A stretch of 38,560 bases of DNA. Source: an uncultured Ruminococcus sp. GTDB taxonomy: Bacteria > Bacillota > Clostridia > UBA1212. The notes beneath the pieces are model-generated. The model saw nothing but the letters and a program-made list of their open reading frames with translations, was not told the DNA's origin and searched no databases. The DNA lies in assembly GCA_902782645.1 (NCBI GenBank), contig CACZNV010000009.1, forward strand, positions 1 to 38,560, written 5' to 3'. Below, in pieces: positions 1 through 8,855 of this stretch. A program made the position numbers and the translations under genes. Position 1 is the stretch's first letter. Every line of letters begins with the position of its first letter.

Positions 1-1
1 C

Positions 2-115
2 AGCAAAGGCGGGGCGCTGTTCTGTGAACGGCGCTATGATACCGTGTTCACTTATCACAACGGCGCGGATTCATACTATTCTGTGCGCGGGTTCAGAGGG
101 TATATTCTTGTCTGA
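2..115 (+). CDS. C-terminal end of an unidentified protein (partial)
   Basis: An open frame enters from the left edge and stops with TGA at 113-115, giving 37 residues ending GFRGYILV. The stretch is rich in Tyr, Gly and Arg, like the last beta strands of an extracellular or carbohydrate-active protein, but no family can be named from so little. It lies about 270 bases before the phosphodiester glycosidase gene on the same strand, so it may belong to the same surface-glycan locus. The rest of the gene lies outside the window. Confidence 0.5.
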   Translation, partial: SKGGALFCERRYDTVFTYHNGADSYYSVRGFRGYILV

Positions 116-283
116 GTACCGGGCCCAATGATAAAATCGTTGCGATTTCTTGGACTGTAAAATTGACGACTTCCGGTTTGTCGAAATATAACGATCCCGC
201 AAAAAAGTGTAGGGCCTGTGGAAAGTGATAACATTGTTGATTATTGATTCCGCAGTTTCTTTTTTGCACACAGTTTGCCTTCT

Positions 284-297
284 TTTGCAATTGCAAA
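284..297. promoter_or_regulatory. Perfect palindrome TTTGCAATTGCAAA, candidate AraC-family operator
   Basis: A perfect 14-base palindrome lies about 90 bases before the phosphodiester glycosidase start. A related site with the same TTTGCAAT / ATTGCAAA arms lies before the lipoprotein gene at 2901, next to the AraC regulator gene. The shared arm is seen in the sequence; that the AraC protein binds it is inferred. Nothing else was recognised in 116-385. Confidence 0.5.
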
Positions 298-385
298 TAC
301 ACCCATTATTTCTTAGAATATGAACACTGCATGATGCTGTACACTTTTGAGAAAGGTTTCCGAAAAACGGAAAGATGGCGCTTTT

Positions 386-1924
386 ATGAAGAAATTGATC
401 GCATTTTTGATTTGCTTGCTGGTCCTGATGTCTGCTGCTGAGATCTGTTCCTTCGGGATGAGCGACGAAAAGCTTGACGGCGAGGTCTCCCGCACCACGG
501 AAATTATTCGCGAAGGAGTTGTCTGCACCCATATATCCCTTGGCGACAGTTCCAAGTATAAGAGGCAGGAAATCTGGGTCGTCGAGTTCGATCCGCAAGA
601 TCCCGTCTTTGACTTGCAGGTAACCTGCGGCGGGAAGTACACGACGAAGCTTGTGACCGTAGAGGAAACCGTCAAAAAATTCAAAGACGCCAATGTTGAC
701 AAAGGGCTGATTCCCGTTGTTGCGATCAACGGCGACATCTGGACAACGTCTTACGCCCATGCGAGGATACTGGGCAGCGGCACGGAATACGGCGGTTACA
801 GCGATCCGGTGGTTACACACGCAATGACACTTCCGAGGGGCCTTGATATCTATAACGGAGAGATTGTTTCAAGCCCTCACACCGCCAAGGAGACCCCCTA
901 CGAGAGGCAGCTGCACGCCTTCGGGATCACTCCGGACGGCAGGACCGTTCTGGGTACGCCAAGCCTCAAGATGTGTCTTAATGACCTCTCGATTGAAGGG
1001 TTTGAGCAAGTCAACCTTTCCGGGCTGAACAGACTTCCCGCTAAAAATACGATAATGATCTACTCCGATAAAGTGGGGGAAGACACGGCAGCGCTTGACG
1101 ACGCCTACGAGATCGTGATCGACTGTGACTATGACTACGTGATAAAACATGGCACCACAATTAAGGGCAAAGTCACCGCCATCTGTAAAGAAGGCGACGA
1201 AGACCCTATAATGCGAGAAAACCGTCTGATCGTGACCGCAAGAGGCTCAAACTACATTAAAAGAATCCAAAAAATCCGGATCGGAGATGAAGTAGAAGTG
1301 TCCTTCGAGATCTCAGGCTCGAAGAAGGACGGCGATATATGGTCGCAAGTGACAAATTGTGTCGGCGGCCACACGATCCTGGTCAAGGACGGTAAAGCGG
1401 TGTCCAATACTGACTTTGACGTGATTCCCGCAACTGCCATCGGGAACACCGCTGACGGTCACGTTATGTTCCTGGTGTGCGACGGGAGAAGGAAAGACTA
1501 TTCCGTTGGTCTCAAAATCAGCGACATGCCCGGTCTGTGCAAAGCTCTCGGTTATGAAAACTGCTTTCTCGTTGACGGGGGCGGCAGTTCGACTCTTCTG
1601 AAGGAAAGCGGGGGTGGAAACTATGAAGTCGTCAATATACCCTGTGACAAATACGAAGACGGCACGTACGGAAAACCGCGAACCGTAGTGAATTCAATTA
1701 TTTTGTCGTTTATAGATGAAAGCCCGGTCGCGACTCCCGAACCCAATCAACCGTCCACAGAAGCACCGGCTGATCCAACAGCGGAAATACCGACGACCGA
1801 TCAATACTCCGGAAATACCGGATGCGGTTCCTCCGTCACAGCTTTATCGGCGCTTTTGACCGCTTTGGCGTCACTGCTTATTTTGAGAAAACAACCGAAG
1901 CTTTACAAGTCAAAAGACCGTTGA
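386..1924 (+). CDS. Secreted phosphodiester glycosidase (NAGPA/DUF2233-like) with C-terminal anchor
   Basis: Predicted exported enzyme of the phosphodiester glycosidase (NAGPA) family, which removes sugars linked through a phosphodiester, as in cell-wall or capsule glycans. ATG 386 was chosen because it opens a clear signal peptide (Lys-Lys then about 18 hydrophobic residues); the longer TTG start at 347 adds a non-signal leader. Family landmarks are VVAINGDIW near residue 113, GITPDGRT near 180 and LVDGGGSSTLL near 396. The tail has a Pro/Thr/Glu linker, then GCGSS, a hydrophobic segment and RKQPK, resembling a C-terminal sorting or anchoring signal. Its last 15 bases overlap the convergent AraC gene. 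The family call is good; the substrate is unknown. Confidence 0.85.
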   Translation: MKKLIAFLICLLVLMSAAEICSFGMSDEKLDGEVSRTTEIIREGVVCTHISLGDSSKYKRQEIWVVEFDPQDPVFDLQVTCGGKYTTKLVTVEETVKKFKDANVDKGLIPVVAINGDIWTTSYAHARILGSGTEYGGYSDPVVTHAMTLPRGLDIYNGEIVSSPHTAKETPYERQLHAFGITPDGRTVLGTPSLKMCLNDLSIEGFEQVNLSGLNRLPAKNTIMIYSDKVGEDTAALDDAYEIVIDCDYDYVIKHGTTIKGKVTAICKEGDEDPIMRENRLIVTARGSNYIKRIQKIRIGDEVEVSFEISGSKKDGDIWSQVTNCVGGHTILVKDGKAVSNTDFDVIPATAIGNTADGHVMFLVCDGRRKDYSVGLKISDMPGLCKALGYENCFLVDGGGSSTLLKESGGGNYEVVNIPCDKYEDGTYGKPRTVVNSIILSFIDESPVATPEPNQPSTEAPADPTAEIPTTDQYSGNTGCGSSVTALSALLTALASLLILRKQPKLYKSKDR

Positions 1925-2770
1925 GGACTGTTCTTGGGTATCCGTCGGGGAAACAGGACCCGACCGGATCTTGACGGAGGAGGGGGAGATTCCGAAATGT
2001 TTGACAAAGGATTTGTAGAACACCGAGTAATCCCCGAAACCGCATCTTGACGCGGCGGCCTTAATGTTGCAACCTTCCGATATGAGATTATAGGCCAGAT
2101 CAAGCTTTTTTACGGTGATATATTGCCAAACGGATATGCCCAGGGCATCGCGGAAAAGCCGGTTTACGTGGGAGTTGCTGTAATGGAACACTGATTCGAT
2201 AAACGACAGATCGGATATCATATTGAGATTGTCGCCAATGTAGTCGATCACCGCGTTCAGAAGCTCTGTGCCCCCGCTCTTTTTGCCTTTGTGTTCAAAA
2301 GCAATGCCGTCTTTTCGGACCGCATTGTTGCAAAGCTCGTAAAGAATAGATTTAATATACGTGAAGTACATTTCTGCGTTTGTATCCGAACGCTCGTCGC
2401 AGATACGCCTCATACATGAAACGACCGTCGGGTAGATCGAGCTGTCTACCGTAAGAACAGCCCCGCTTTTGCTCTTGCACAGATCTGCAAGCACATTGTC
2501 GAGTTCCGCATTTTTGCAGGCTTTGGGAACAAACTGTACAGCAAAGAATTCAAACGGCGCTTCGTTTATCAAAAGGCCGTGGGACTCATTTTCGATCATG
2601 AAAGCGACGTCATTGGCGCCGAGCTCATACTCTGTGCCGCCGATAACGATCCCGCATCTTCCTTTTGTAACGACAAGTATTTCATGTGAGGTGTGGCTGT
2701 GAACGGGATATGAAAAGCTGTCGGCGCTTGTTTCGACTTTGTGGACTGTGTATAATCCGTACATTTCCAT
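1910..2770 (-). CDS. AraC-family transcriptional regulator
   Basis: A 286-residue regulator with an N-terminal cupin-like sensing region (about 1-130, including SYPVHSHTSHEILVVTKG, typical of carbohydrate-responsive AraC proteins). The C-terminal double helix-turn-helix includes HVNRLFRDALGIS and AAASRCGFGDYSVFYKSFVK. The start was set at ATG 2770 because GGTGAT lies seven bases upstream. The in-frame GTG at 2782 overlaps that site. The gene is divergent from the GH99-like lipoprotein gene and convergent with the phosphodiester glycosidase gene, and TTGCAAT inverted repeats lie before both enzyme genes. It probably controls both in response to a glycan product; the ligand is unknown. Confidence 0.9.
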   Translation of the reverse strand: MEMYGLYTVHKVETSADSFSYPVHSHTSHEILVVTKGRCGIVIGGTEYELGANDVAFMIENESHGLLINEAPFEFFAVQFVPKACKNAELDNVLADLCKSKSGAVLTVDSSIYPTVVSCMRRICDERSDTNAEMYFTYIKSILYELCNNAVRKDGIAFEHKGKKSGGTELLNAVIDYIGDNLNMISDLSFIESVFHYSNSHVNRLFRDALGISVWQYITVKKLDLAYNLISEGCNIKAAASRCGFGDYSVFYKSFVKHFGISPSSVKIRSGPVSPTDTQEQSSTVF

Positions 2771-2833
2771 GCTGTTTATCACCCGCCTTGATTATAGTAA
2801 AACAGTATCGTTATTGCAATATCGCTTCACGGT

Positions 2834-2853
2834 TTTGCAATTGTAATTGCAAA
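2834..2853. promoter_or_regulatory. Inverted repeat TTTGCAAT-N4-ATTGCAAA in the divergent araC/lipoprotein gap
   Basis: Arms TTTGCAAT and ATTGCAAA are separated by TGTA, and an extra ATTGCAAT copy lies at 2813-2820. The site sits between the AraC gene and the lipoprotein gene start at 2901, where an operator for both would be expected. The same arms form the palindrome at 284-297. Binding by the AraC protein is inference. Confidence 0.55.
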
Positions 2854-2900
2854 CATTATGAAGTAATCTTATTTCATACTTTTGTGTGGAGGAAACGGCA

Positions 2901-5900
2901 ATGAAAAAACGGATTCGAGGGTTTCTCTGTATTCTGTTGGGCATAGTGATGATATTACTCTACGGCTGTGACGGGACAGGTACCGGCGGACCGGGAAAAG
3001 TTTACGTTTTTGACGACGGCATAACCGAAGACAGCGGTCAGGAAGCCACGGAAATAAAGGAGCCGCAGAGCTATTCGTACGCTCAGAATTTTGACCAAAC
3101 GATAAAAGCAAACGATCCCGACTGGTACGTAAACTCCGAGGGGACCTTCGAGGACGGCGTGTTCAAGAGCAAGACGAATCATGCTTATTGTTCCTCAAAA
3201 CACAAGATAAAAACTGACGTATTTGTTGCCGAATGGGACATCAACACAGACAGAAAAGGCAATGTCGATAACGTTTCCGAATACATAGGATTGAGACTCC
3301 CGGGATACGATGATCAGTTCGCCGCAGTCGGGGCCAACGGCATCTGGTTCCTGTTTCACAACAACAAAGTCGGAATAATCGACACCTGGCCGACGGTTAA
3401 ATCGTTTAAGGTTGACGTCGATTTCTCAAAAACGAAGCGCGTCAGAGTGACCGACAATACAGTTGACAATACTATTACCTTTGAGGTGCAGCAGGACGGT
3501 GAATTCCGGCCTCTGTTTTCTGCGGTGATCGAAGACGGGAAAAACGTTTTTGTGAAGGACGTGAACGGTAAAGACAGAATCAAAGCCAAATTCACTTATG
3601 ATATTGACACAAAGGGCTATTTTTCTCTCTGGTCAAGCGGGGGCAATTCGGGAAGCGCATACATTGACAATGTTGAGATCAATTGGAAAGAAGCTTTGCC
3701 GGAGCAATACCATCCTGCGGATATTACTCTTTTGCGCGACCTGTACTCCGACACCTGGGTAGCGACTGACGACCTTGACAGAACAGTTTCTGACGGCGCC
3801 GCTGCACCCCGCGACAAGCTTGTGGGAGTGTTTTACCAGATCTGGTTTACGCCAACGAGCGTGACCTATTCCGATCAGAGAATATACGATCACAACAGGA
3901 TCTATCATGAGGGCGGTTTTGAAGCCCTCAAAAAGGCCTACGATAAAGGTCCGCAGGGGTGGGGCCATTACTGGGCAGAGCCGTATTTCGGCTATTATCT
4001 CACCAATGACAGATGGATAATCCGGAAGCACGCGTCAATGCTTTCCGACATTGGCGTGGATTTCATATTTCTTGACGTTACAAACGGCAACCCCCAGACG
4101 ACGAGCTACCGCGCAATATTCAAGGAATACGAGCAGATGCGTAAAGATGGCCTTGATACGCCTGACATCTGTTTCTTCCTTGCCGACAACACAAGTCTTG
4201 TGGAGAACGTTTTTCTTGACATCTGGGACGACATTTATTCCACCGGCCGGTACAGTGATCTTTACGTCATGTACGACGGAAAGCCCCTTATCCTTGGCAA
4301 TTTATCGGAACTGTCTGAAGAGGCCGGAAGAATCGCCAATGAGAATTTCACCTGGCGCCGCTGCTGGGCTCTCCGGGAAAACGTAAAAGACGGAAAGGAT
4401 TTCTGGACCTGGATGCACGAGACGCCGCAGGTCGCTTCCTATAACTCGAAAAAAGGCAATGCGGTGGAGGAAATCTCGATATCCGCAGGAATACTTGCCA
4501 ATACGGGCACGGGCAGAAGCTTCTCAAACGGCAGACAGCCTGAGGTCGGCACCCTTCCTGACGGGTCAAAAGATCATTTCCAGTTCAACCTCGAGACAAC
4601 AAGGCAGGGCCTGCTTTTCAATGAACAGATGCAGCGGGCTCGGGAGGTCGATCCTTACGTAATTCTTATCAACGAGTGGAACGAGTGGATAGCCGGACGC
4701 TGGGAGGGAACGGGGCATCCCACGATTGCCAATACATATATATCATGGTCCAACAGCTTTTACGTTGACTGCTTCAACCCGGAATTCAGCCGGGACATCG
4801 AACCGATGAAAGACGGATTCGGCGATAATTATTATTATCAGCTGGCTGCATTCCTGCGTACCTTTAAGGGCGGACGTACCGCTTCTGCAGCCTCCGGCCA
4901 GCACGAAATATCGCTTAACGGGGAGCTTGACCGGTGGTCAGACGTGTGGCCCGAATACCGGGACACGGCGGGCGACACGATTCACCGGGATTCGCTTGGC
5001 TACGGCGGACTGGTATCGTATAAAAATGACAGCGGCAGGAACGATATCGTCAGCGCAAAAGTCTCGAGAATCAACGGTAAGACGTACTTTTTGGCGGTAT
5101 GCGCGGATGCGTTGACGGCGCGGGAAGGCGAAAACTGGATGAACCTCTATATTGACGCCGACGGCAATTCCAAAAACGGCTGGTACGGATACGACCTGAT
5201 CATAAACCGGAACAATGGCTCGATCGAGAAGTTCACGGACGGATGGAATATGCAGAAGATTGGTCAGTGCGAACTTTTCGCAGGAGACAACTATCTGGTG
5301 ATTGCAGTCGACGACGCTTCCTGCGGCCTTGGCGATGATTTTGATTTCAAATGGGCCGACAATTCCACCACCACCGGCGAGATAATGCAGTTCCTTGACC
5401 TTGGGGACGCCGCTCCGAATGCACGGTTCAACTATGCGTACAGAACAAAAGCCAAAGGCACAAAGCTTACCGACAATGTTAAGACCGTTGTAGGCGCAGG
5501 CGCTTCGTTTACTGCGAACAGACCTTACGCTTTGTCTGACGGGAAAGTTGTCCCCGTATATGGGCAGAATACGGCGGTTCTGCCGGAGATGTATAAAAAC
5601 AGGCTGTTTGTACCCGCTGCTTCCTTGGGTGTTATCAAAGATATGACGGTCACGGTATCAGGCGGCATTGCAACCGTAAAGTACAGAAACAAGACTTTTG
5701 CTTTCGAGGACGGCAATAAAGAAGTAAAATGCGGCAATGATACATATCAGATACCCGTCGCACCTTACGTAAAAGGCAACGTCCTGTACGTTCCGCTCAA
5801 TGCCGCAGCGTTTATTACCGGCTTGAATTACGCGCAAAATGTTTTTGGCGTTGCGATCGTCACGCCCGCCAAGCTGACAAATGAGGAAAAAGTCAATGCG

Positions 5901-5930
5901 GCGTTAAAGGAACTGTACGTTTCGTATTGA
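2901..5930 (+). CDS. Large lipoprotein with GH99/WbsX-like glycosidase domain and CBM9-like module
   Basis: A 1009-residue predicted lipoprotein: basic start, hydrophobic core and lipobox LLYGC with the acceptor Cys at 23. ATG 2901 follows GGAGG with eight bases between. Order of regions: an N-terminal beta-rich region resembling a lectin or laminin-G fold (about 45-270); a GH99/GH71-like catalytic region (about 304-600) with GVFYQIWF, GWGHYWAEPYFGYY, DFIFLDVTNGN and LINEWNEW, the last carrying likely catalytic Glu; a CBM9-like carbohydrate-binding region (about 668-830); and a copper-amine-oxidase-N-like stalk domain (about 856-1009, NRLFVPAASLGVI). It likely acts on complex surface or dietary glycans at the outer face of the membrane, with the phosphodiester glycosidase as partner. 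The substrate is unknown. Confidence 0.8.
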   Translation: MKKRIRGFLCILLGIVMILLYGCDGTGTGGPGKVYVFDDGITEDSGQEATEIKEPQSYSYAQNFDQTIKANDPDWYVNSEGTFEDGVFKSKTNHAYCSSKHKIKTDVFVAEWDINTDRKGNVDNVSEYIGLRLPGYDDQFAAVGANGIWFLFHNNKVGIIDTWPTVKSFKVDVDFSKTKRVRVTDNTVDNTITFEVQQDGEFRPLFSAVIEDGKNVFVKDVNGKDRIKAKFTYDIDTKGYFSLWSSGGNSGSAYIDNVEINWKEALPEQYHPADITLLRDLYSDTWVATDDLDRTVSDGAAAPRDKLVGVFYQIWFTPTSVTYSDQRIYDHNRIYHEGGFEALKKAYDKGPQGWGHYWAEPYFGYYLTNDRWIIRKHASMLSDIGVDFIFLDVTNGNPQTTSYRAIFKEYEQMRKDGLDTPDICFFLADNTSLVENVFLDIWDDIYSTGRYSDLYVMYDGKPLILGNLSELSEEAGRIANENFTWRRCWALRENVKDGKDFWTWMHETPQVASYNSKKGNAVEEISISAGILANTGTGRSFSNGRQPEVGTLPDGSKDHFQFNLETTRQGLLFNEQMQRAREVDPYVILINEWNEWIAGRWEGTGHPTIANTYISWSNSFYVDCFNPEFSRDIEPMKDGFGDNYYYQLAAFLRTFKGGRTASAASGQHEISLNGELDRWSDVWPEYRDTAGDTIHRDSLGYGGLVSYKNDSGRNDIVSAKVSRINGKTYFLAVCADALTAREGENWMNLYIDADGNSKNGWYGYDLIINRNNGSIEKFTDGWNMQKIGQCELFAGDNYLVIAVDDASCGLGDDFDFKWADNSTTTGEIMQFLDLGDAAPNARFNYAYRTKAKGTKLTDNVKTVVGAGASFTANRPYALSDGKVVPVYGQNTAVLPEMYKNRLFVPAASLGVIKDMTVTVSGGIATVKYRNKTFAFEDGNKEVKCGNDTYQIPVAPYVKGNVLYVPLNAAAFITGLNYAQNVFGVAIVTPAKLTNEEKVNAALKELYVSY

Positions 5931-6033
5931 CCGTTTTCCGGTTTGAAAACAGAAAGAGCTTTCCGGCAGAGTTGCATCTAAATCGACCACACACCGCACA
6001 AGAAGGGGATTTGATTCGGTGTTTTGAAAAAAC

Positions 6034-7116
6034 CTAAGCCTTATACTTTTCTATAACCCCCACATATTCGGGGTTTCCCAGAAGCTCGACGTTCCGCGGA
6101 TTCTTCCAGCTTAGCGTGCTTTCGACAGCACGTGAAAGAAGATCGTCGGTGTGATGAGACTTTATAAGGGCGTCATACATTGGCGGGTTGTCCTTGGCGG
6201 TTTCGCAGAGCCGGGAAAGGGCGGAGAAGCACTTGTCGGTTATCCTTATAATGTCCTCGGCGGTGCCTCCCCTGAAATCCCGGGCAATCAGATCGTTGCG
6301 GAGCCTGCCGTAGATGGATTCAGCCTGGCTTATAAAGTATCCGTCGCCGGTCTCGCATCCGATCGAAAAGGCTGAATCGGCAAGCTTTTCAAGGGTTCCC
6401 ACCATTTCGGCGTAGGGAATCGAAAGGTCGTAGAAGTAGGACTTGACAAGTTTGTCAGCTGCATACTCGCCAAGCTCAAACATGTTTCTCCTTGCCCAGT
6501 AGAGAAATTCCGGGCGATCCTTGGTAAAAAGCTGCTCGTTCATCTGTCCTTCGGAGAAGTACCAGTTTCCGAACTTCTCGCTGTGAATCCTGAGGGCCTC
6601 GTCTGTTCGCCCCTCCGCGTGAAGAAGAATCGCCTTCATTTTCCACGCGCCAAGGCAAAGCTCCGTGTCCCGGCAGCCTTCGATTATTTTGTCGCATATG
6701 GGCTCAATCTCAGGCTTAAGGGCGAGGGCCAGCTTCAAATCGGGCTCCGCGTCCGAGACGCCGAGAGACCACATGTAGTGGTACATGATTCTGAAATCGC
6801 GGGGGAAGTCCTTGTAGGCTTTTTTGATCACCTGCTGCGCTCTTCCGTCGTTTTTCCAAACCAGCTCCTCGTACTCGTTCAGCACATTGGCGATCTCCTC
6901 GTTCACCTTCGCTTCATCATAACCCATGAGGGTGTCAAGGGACACGCCAAAGTAAAATGCAAGAGGCTGCAGCATCGTAATGTCGGGATATGTGTCTCCC
7001 CGCTCCCATTTGCTTACCGCGGCGCAAGTGACGTTCATTGCATCCGCCAATTGCTCCTGGGTAACGCCCTTTTCGGTGCGCAGGCGTTTAATGTTAGATC
7101 CGACTGTAATTTTCAT
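6034..7116 (-). CDS. XRE-family regulator with helical repeat C-terminus
   Basis: A 360-residue protein with an N-terminal XRE helix-turn-helix (about residues 6-60: LRTEKGVTQEQLADAMNVT, then AAVSKWERGDTYPDI). A long helical region rich in Trp, Leu and Ala follows, resembling tetratricopeptide-type repeats. The start is ATG 7116: the in-frame GTG at 7125 is part of the GGAGGTG ribosome binding site, so it was rejected. Such proteins commonly act as DNA-binding regulators with a peptide- or protein-sensing C-terminus. The gene is alone, with the membrane protein gene divergent from it 334 bases away. The target is unknown. Confidence 0.85.
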   Translation of the reverse strand: MKITVGSNIKRLRTEKGVTQEQLADAMNVTCAAVSKWERGDTYPDITMLQPLAFYFGVSLDTLMGYDEAKVNEEIANVLNEYEELVWKNDGRAQQVIKKAYKDFPRDFRIMYHYMWSLGVSDAEPDLKLALALKPEIEPICDKIIEGCRDTELCLGAWKMKAILLHAEGRTDEALRIHSEKFGNWYFSEGQMNEQLFTKDRPEFLYWARRNMFELGEYAADKLVKSYFYDLSIPYAEMVGTLEKLADSAFSIGCETGDGYFISQAESIYGRLRNDLIARDFRGGTAEDIIRITDKCFSALSRLCETAKDNPPMYDALIKSHHTDDLLSRAVESTLSWKNPRNVELLGNPEYVGVIEKYKA

Positions 7117-7163
7117 TGTTTTCACCTCCGGGTAGATTGAAACCGGCGCCTGTTTCTGCAGAT

Positions 7164-7191
7164 ATCATACCATAATTACGGGTCATGTACA
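7164..7191 (-). promoter_or_regulatory. Possible promoter of the XRE regulator (TGTACA-16-TATGAT)
   Basis: On the minus strand, TATGAT (7164-7169) and TGTACA (7186-7191) are 16 bases apart, about 50 bases before the start. Both boxes are imperfect. Confidence 0.4.
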
Positions 7192-7213
7192 GGCATTGTT
7201 CGGAAAATGCGAG

Positions 7214-7228
7214 TTAACTTTAAGTTAA
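7214..7228. promoter_or_regulatory. Inverted repeat TTAACTT-T-AAGTTAA, candidate operator
   Basis: Perfect 7-base arms are separated by one base, too close to fold as RNA, so a dimeric DNA-binding protein is more likely. It lies between two divergent genes, one of which encodes an XRE regulator. Assignment to that regulator is inference. Confidence 0.45.
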
Positions 7229-7346
7229 TTTTTTGTCTTGAGAGTACAATTTCTTGCGGTTTCAGGTAAGAAGTCCATGTGCCGCCAAGCAGCTGCAGGG
7301 CACTTGCCCCGGATCACGGCCTTTTGTTTCAGGCCTCCATTCAAGA

Positions 7347-7375
7347 TTGAAAACAGCGCCGAAATCAAGTATCAT
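7347..7375 (+). promoter_or_regulatory. Promoter TTGAAA-17-TATCAT for the membrane protein gene
   Basis: TTGAAA (7347-7352) and TATCAT (7370-7375) are 17 bases apart, about 75 bases before ATG 7451. The -35 region resembles that of the MBOAT promoter at 14331. Confidence 0.5.
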
Positions 7376-7450
7376 TCTATAAATAAAAGCGTATGCCCGG
7401 GGCTCCTCTGAAATCATTCCACACCGGGCAAAGGAGCAGACAACGACAAC

Positions 7451-8374
7451 ATGAACGACAAGAAAACAGCACCGATTCGTGAGAACCTGACCATACTTCT
7501 GCGGCGCCGCAGCGTGACCGCTTTTTGCTGCGTGGTATTGACGCTGATACTCGCTTTTTACGGTATCATTGAAGGCGTGAACAAAACCGTCACCGTTTTT
7601 CACGATAACGGATTCAGATCGTTCATCTATTACACCATGGTCTCCAACACATTCGCAGCGCTGTCTGCTGCGTTTGTATTTCCCTTTGCAGTGGAAGGAA
7701 TCCGGAAAAAACGCTTTATCCTGCCTAAATGGGTGGCGCTGCTGCACTACATGGCAACGACAACCATCACCATCACAATGGTTTTTGTGTTTGCCTTTAT
7801 GAGCTGGACCTCGCTTGAGGATGCCTTTGGCGGCGCCAATTTCATCACCCACATCATTTGCCCGCTTCTTATCCTGTTTTCCTTCTTCCAGATTGAAAGC
7901 GGCCGCCTTTTTACGTGGAAGGACAGGCTCCTTGGTATCGTTCCCGGCGCGGCGTATATGTTGGTCTATTTTATTGAGGTTGCCCTTGTGGGCGAGGCCA
8001 ACGGCGGCTGGCCCGATATCTACCAAGTCTGCGAACGACTGCACCCTGCATTGGCAATACCCGCATTTTTGATGCTTGCCTTTGGCGTCAGTACAGGCAT
8101 CGCGTTGCTGTCGAATTGGCTGACAAGAAGGCGGCGCAAGAAGATGTTTTTGCTCTGGAAGAAGGACCTTGACCCCATCGAGGTGAAGATCGAGGCGTAC
8201 GGAATGGGGCGGATGGCGGCGCAATACGGCGAAGAAAACAACATACCCATCCCCAATGACATTCTTACCGAGCTCGCAAGGATGTACGGTATGGACCCGG
8301 AGGAGCTGATGAAGGCGTTCGTCAAGGGCATGATGGTCGAGCGGGAGGATCTGGGGAAACGAAATTCTAAATGA
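7451..8374 (+). CDS. Polytopic membrane protein, Pr6Pr/FAR-17a-like
   Basis: A 307-residue integral membrane protein with about six hydrophobic segments (roughly residues 22-42, 60-82, 97-118, 130-146, 160-178, 197-216) followed by a cytoplasmic tail of about 85 residues rich in Arg, Lys and Glu. The segment FIYYTMVSNTFAALSAAF and the overall six-helix layout resemble the bacterial Pr6Pr (FAR-17a/AIG1-like) family, whose function is poorly known. The ribosome binding site AGGAG is rather far (about 14 bases) from ATG. It is a single gene with its own promoter. The family assignment is tentative; being a membrane protein is certain from the sequence. Confidence 0.65.
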   Translation: MNDKKTAPIRENLTILLRRRSVTAFCCVVLTLILAFYGIIEGVNKTVTVFHDNGFRSFIYYTMVSNTFAALSAAFVFPFAVEGIRKKRFILPKWVALLHYMATTTITITMVFVFAFMSWTSLEDAFGGANFITHIICPLLILFSFFQIESGRLFTWKDRLLGIVPGAAYMLVYFIEVALVGEANGGWPDIYQVCERLHPALAIPAFLMLAFGVSTGIALLSNWLTRRRRKKMFLLWKKDLDPIEVKIEAYGMGRMAAQYGEENNIPIPNDILTELARMYGMDPEELMKAFVKGMMVEREDLGKRNSK

Positions 8375-8399
8375 TGGTGAAATAAGATCCGGTTTTTTT

Positions 8400-8843
8400 C
8401 TATTTTAACATGTTTTTTGGCTGGCCATACTCACGCTTCATGGCCTCCGTAGAAACTACCCACTGTTTTCCATACTTGCAGGCATCTACGCCGTTGACCA
8501 GCTTGCCGTAGGCAATCGCCTTGCGCAGTGTGCTTTCGTTCAAGCCCCAAAGCTGGGTGGCGTCGGTAAAAGCCATCAATCCGTCAAAAGGAGTTTCGAC
8601 AGTCTTCCCATTGGCAAATAACTCATCGCAGGACAGGTCAAGATCATCATTCCAGATGATACCATACCCGCCAACGTCGACTTCCACGCCGAAAAACAAC
8701 TCCGGCGAATCCTTTAGAACCAAAAAAGGTTCCCATTTTTCAAACAGCGGCTTTACGTCATATATTTTTGTCACACCCTCCGCAAACTGTACACTCAGGA
8801 GATAGTCCGGCAGAGCGTTAACTGCTTTCACTTTGTGAAACAT
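8400..8843 (-). CDS. DUF2442 protein with C-terminal helix-turn-helix, likely antitoxin
   Basis: A 147-residue protein. The N-terminal 80 or so residues match the DUF2442 pattern (KVKAVNALPDYLLSVQFAEG, then YDVKPLF and GGYGIIWNDDLDLS). The C-terminal part resembles a helix-turn-helix (DATQLWGLNESTLRKAIAYG). GGAG lies eight bases before ATG 8843. It follows the DUF4160 gene after 12 bases, so the two are co-transcribed. DUF4160/DUF2442 pairs are widespread and treated as toxin-antitoxin-like modules; here the DNA-binding tail suggests that this member is the antitoxin and autorepressor. That role is inferred, not shown. Confidence 0.8.
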   Translation of the reverse strand: MFHKVKAVNALPDYLLSVQFAEGVTKIYDVKPLFEKWEPFLVLKDSPELFFGVEVDVGGYGIIWNDDLDLSCDELFANGKTVETPFDGLMAFTDATQLWGLNESTLRKAIAYGKLVNGVDACKYGKQWVVSTEAMKREYGQPKNMLK

Positions 8844-8855
8844 ACCATCAACTCC

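Larger units (their letters stand above)
7117..7450. other. Divergent gap between the XRE regulator and the membrane protein
   Basis: This 334-base gap holds a weak minus-strand promoter (7164-7191), the TTAACTT-T-AAGTTAA inverted repeat (7214-7228) and a plus-strand promoter (7347-7375). No small gene was recognised in it. Confidence 0.6.

Noticed and set aside
347-385. TTG start giving a longer phosphodiester glycosidase
   Set aside because: It adds 13 residues before an obvious signal peptide; ATG 386 gives a normal export signal.
71-820. 249-residue minus-strand frame
   Set aside because: Mostly antisense to the signal peptide and start of the phosphodiester glycosidase; no ribosome binding site and no domain.
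7262-8224. 320-residue minus-strand frame
   Set aside because: Antisense to the polytopic membrane protein; His/Lys/Arg-rich composition typical of a reversed membrane gene.
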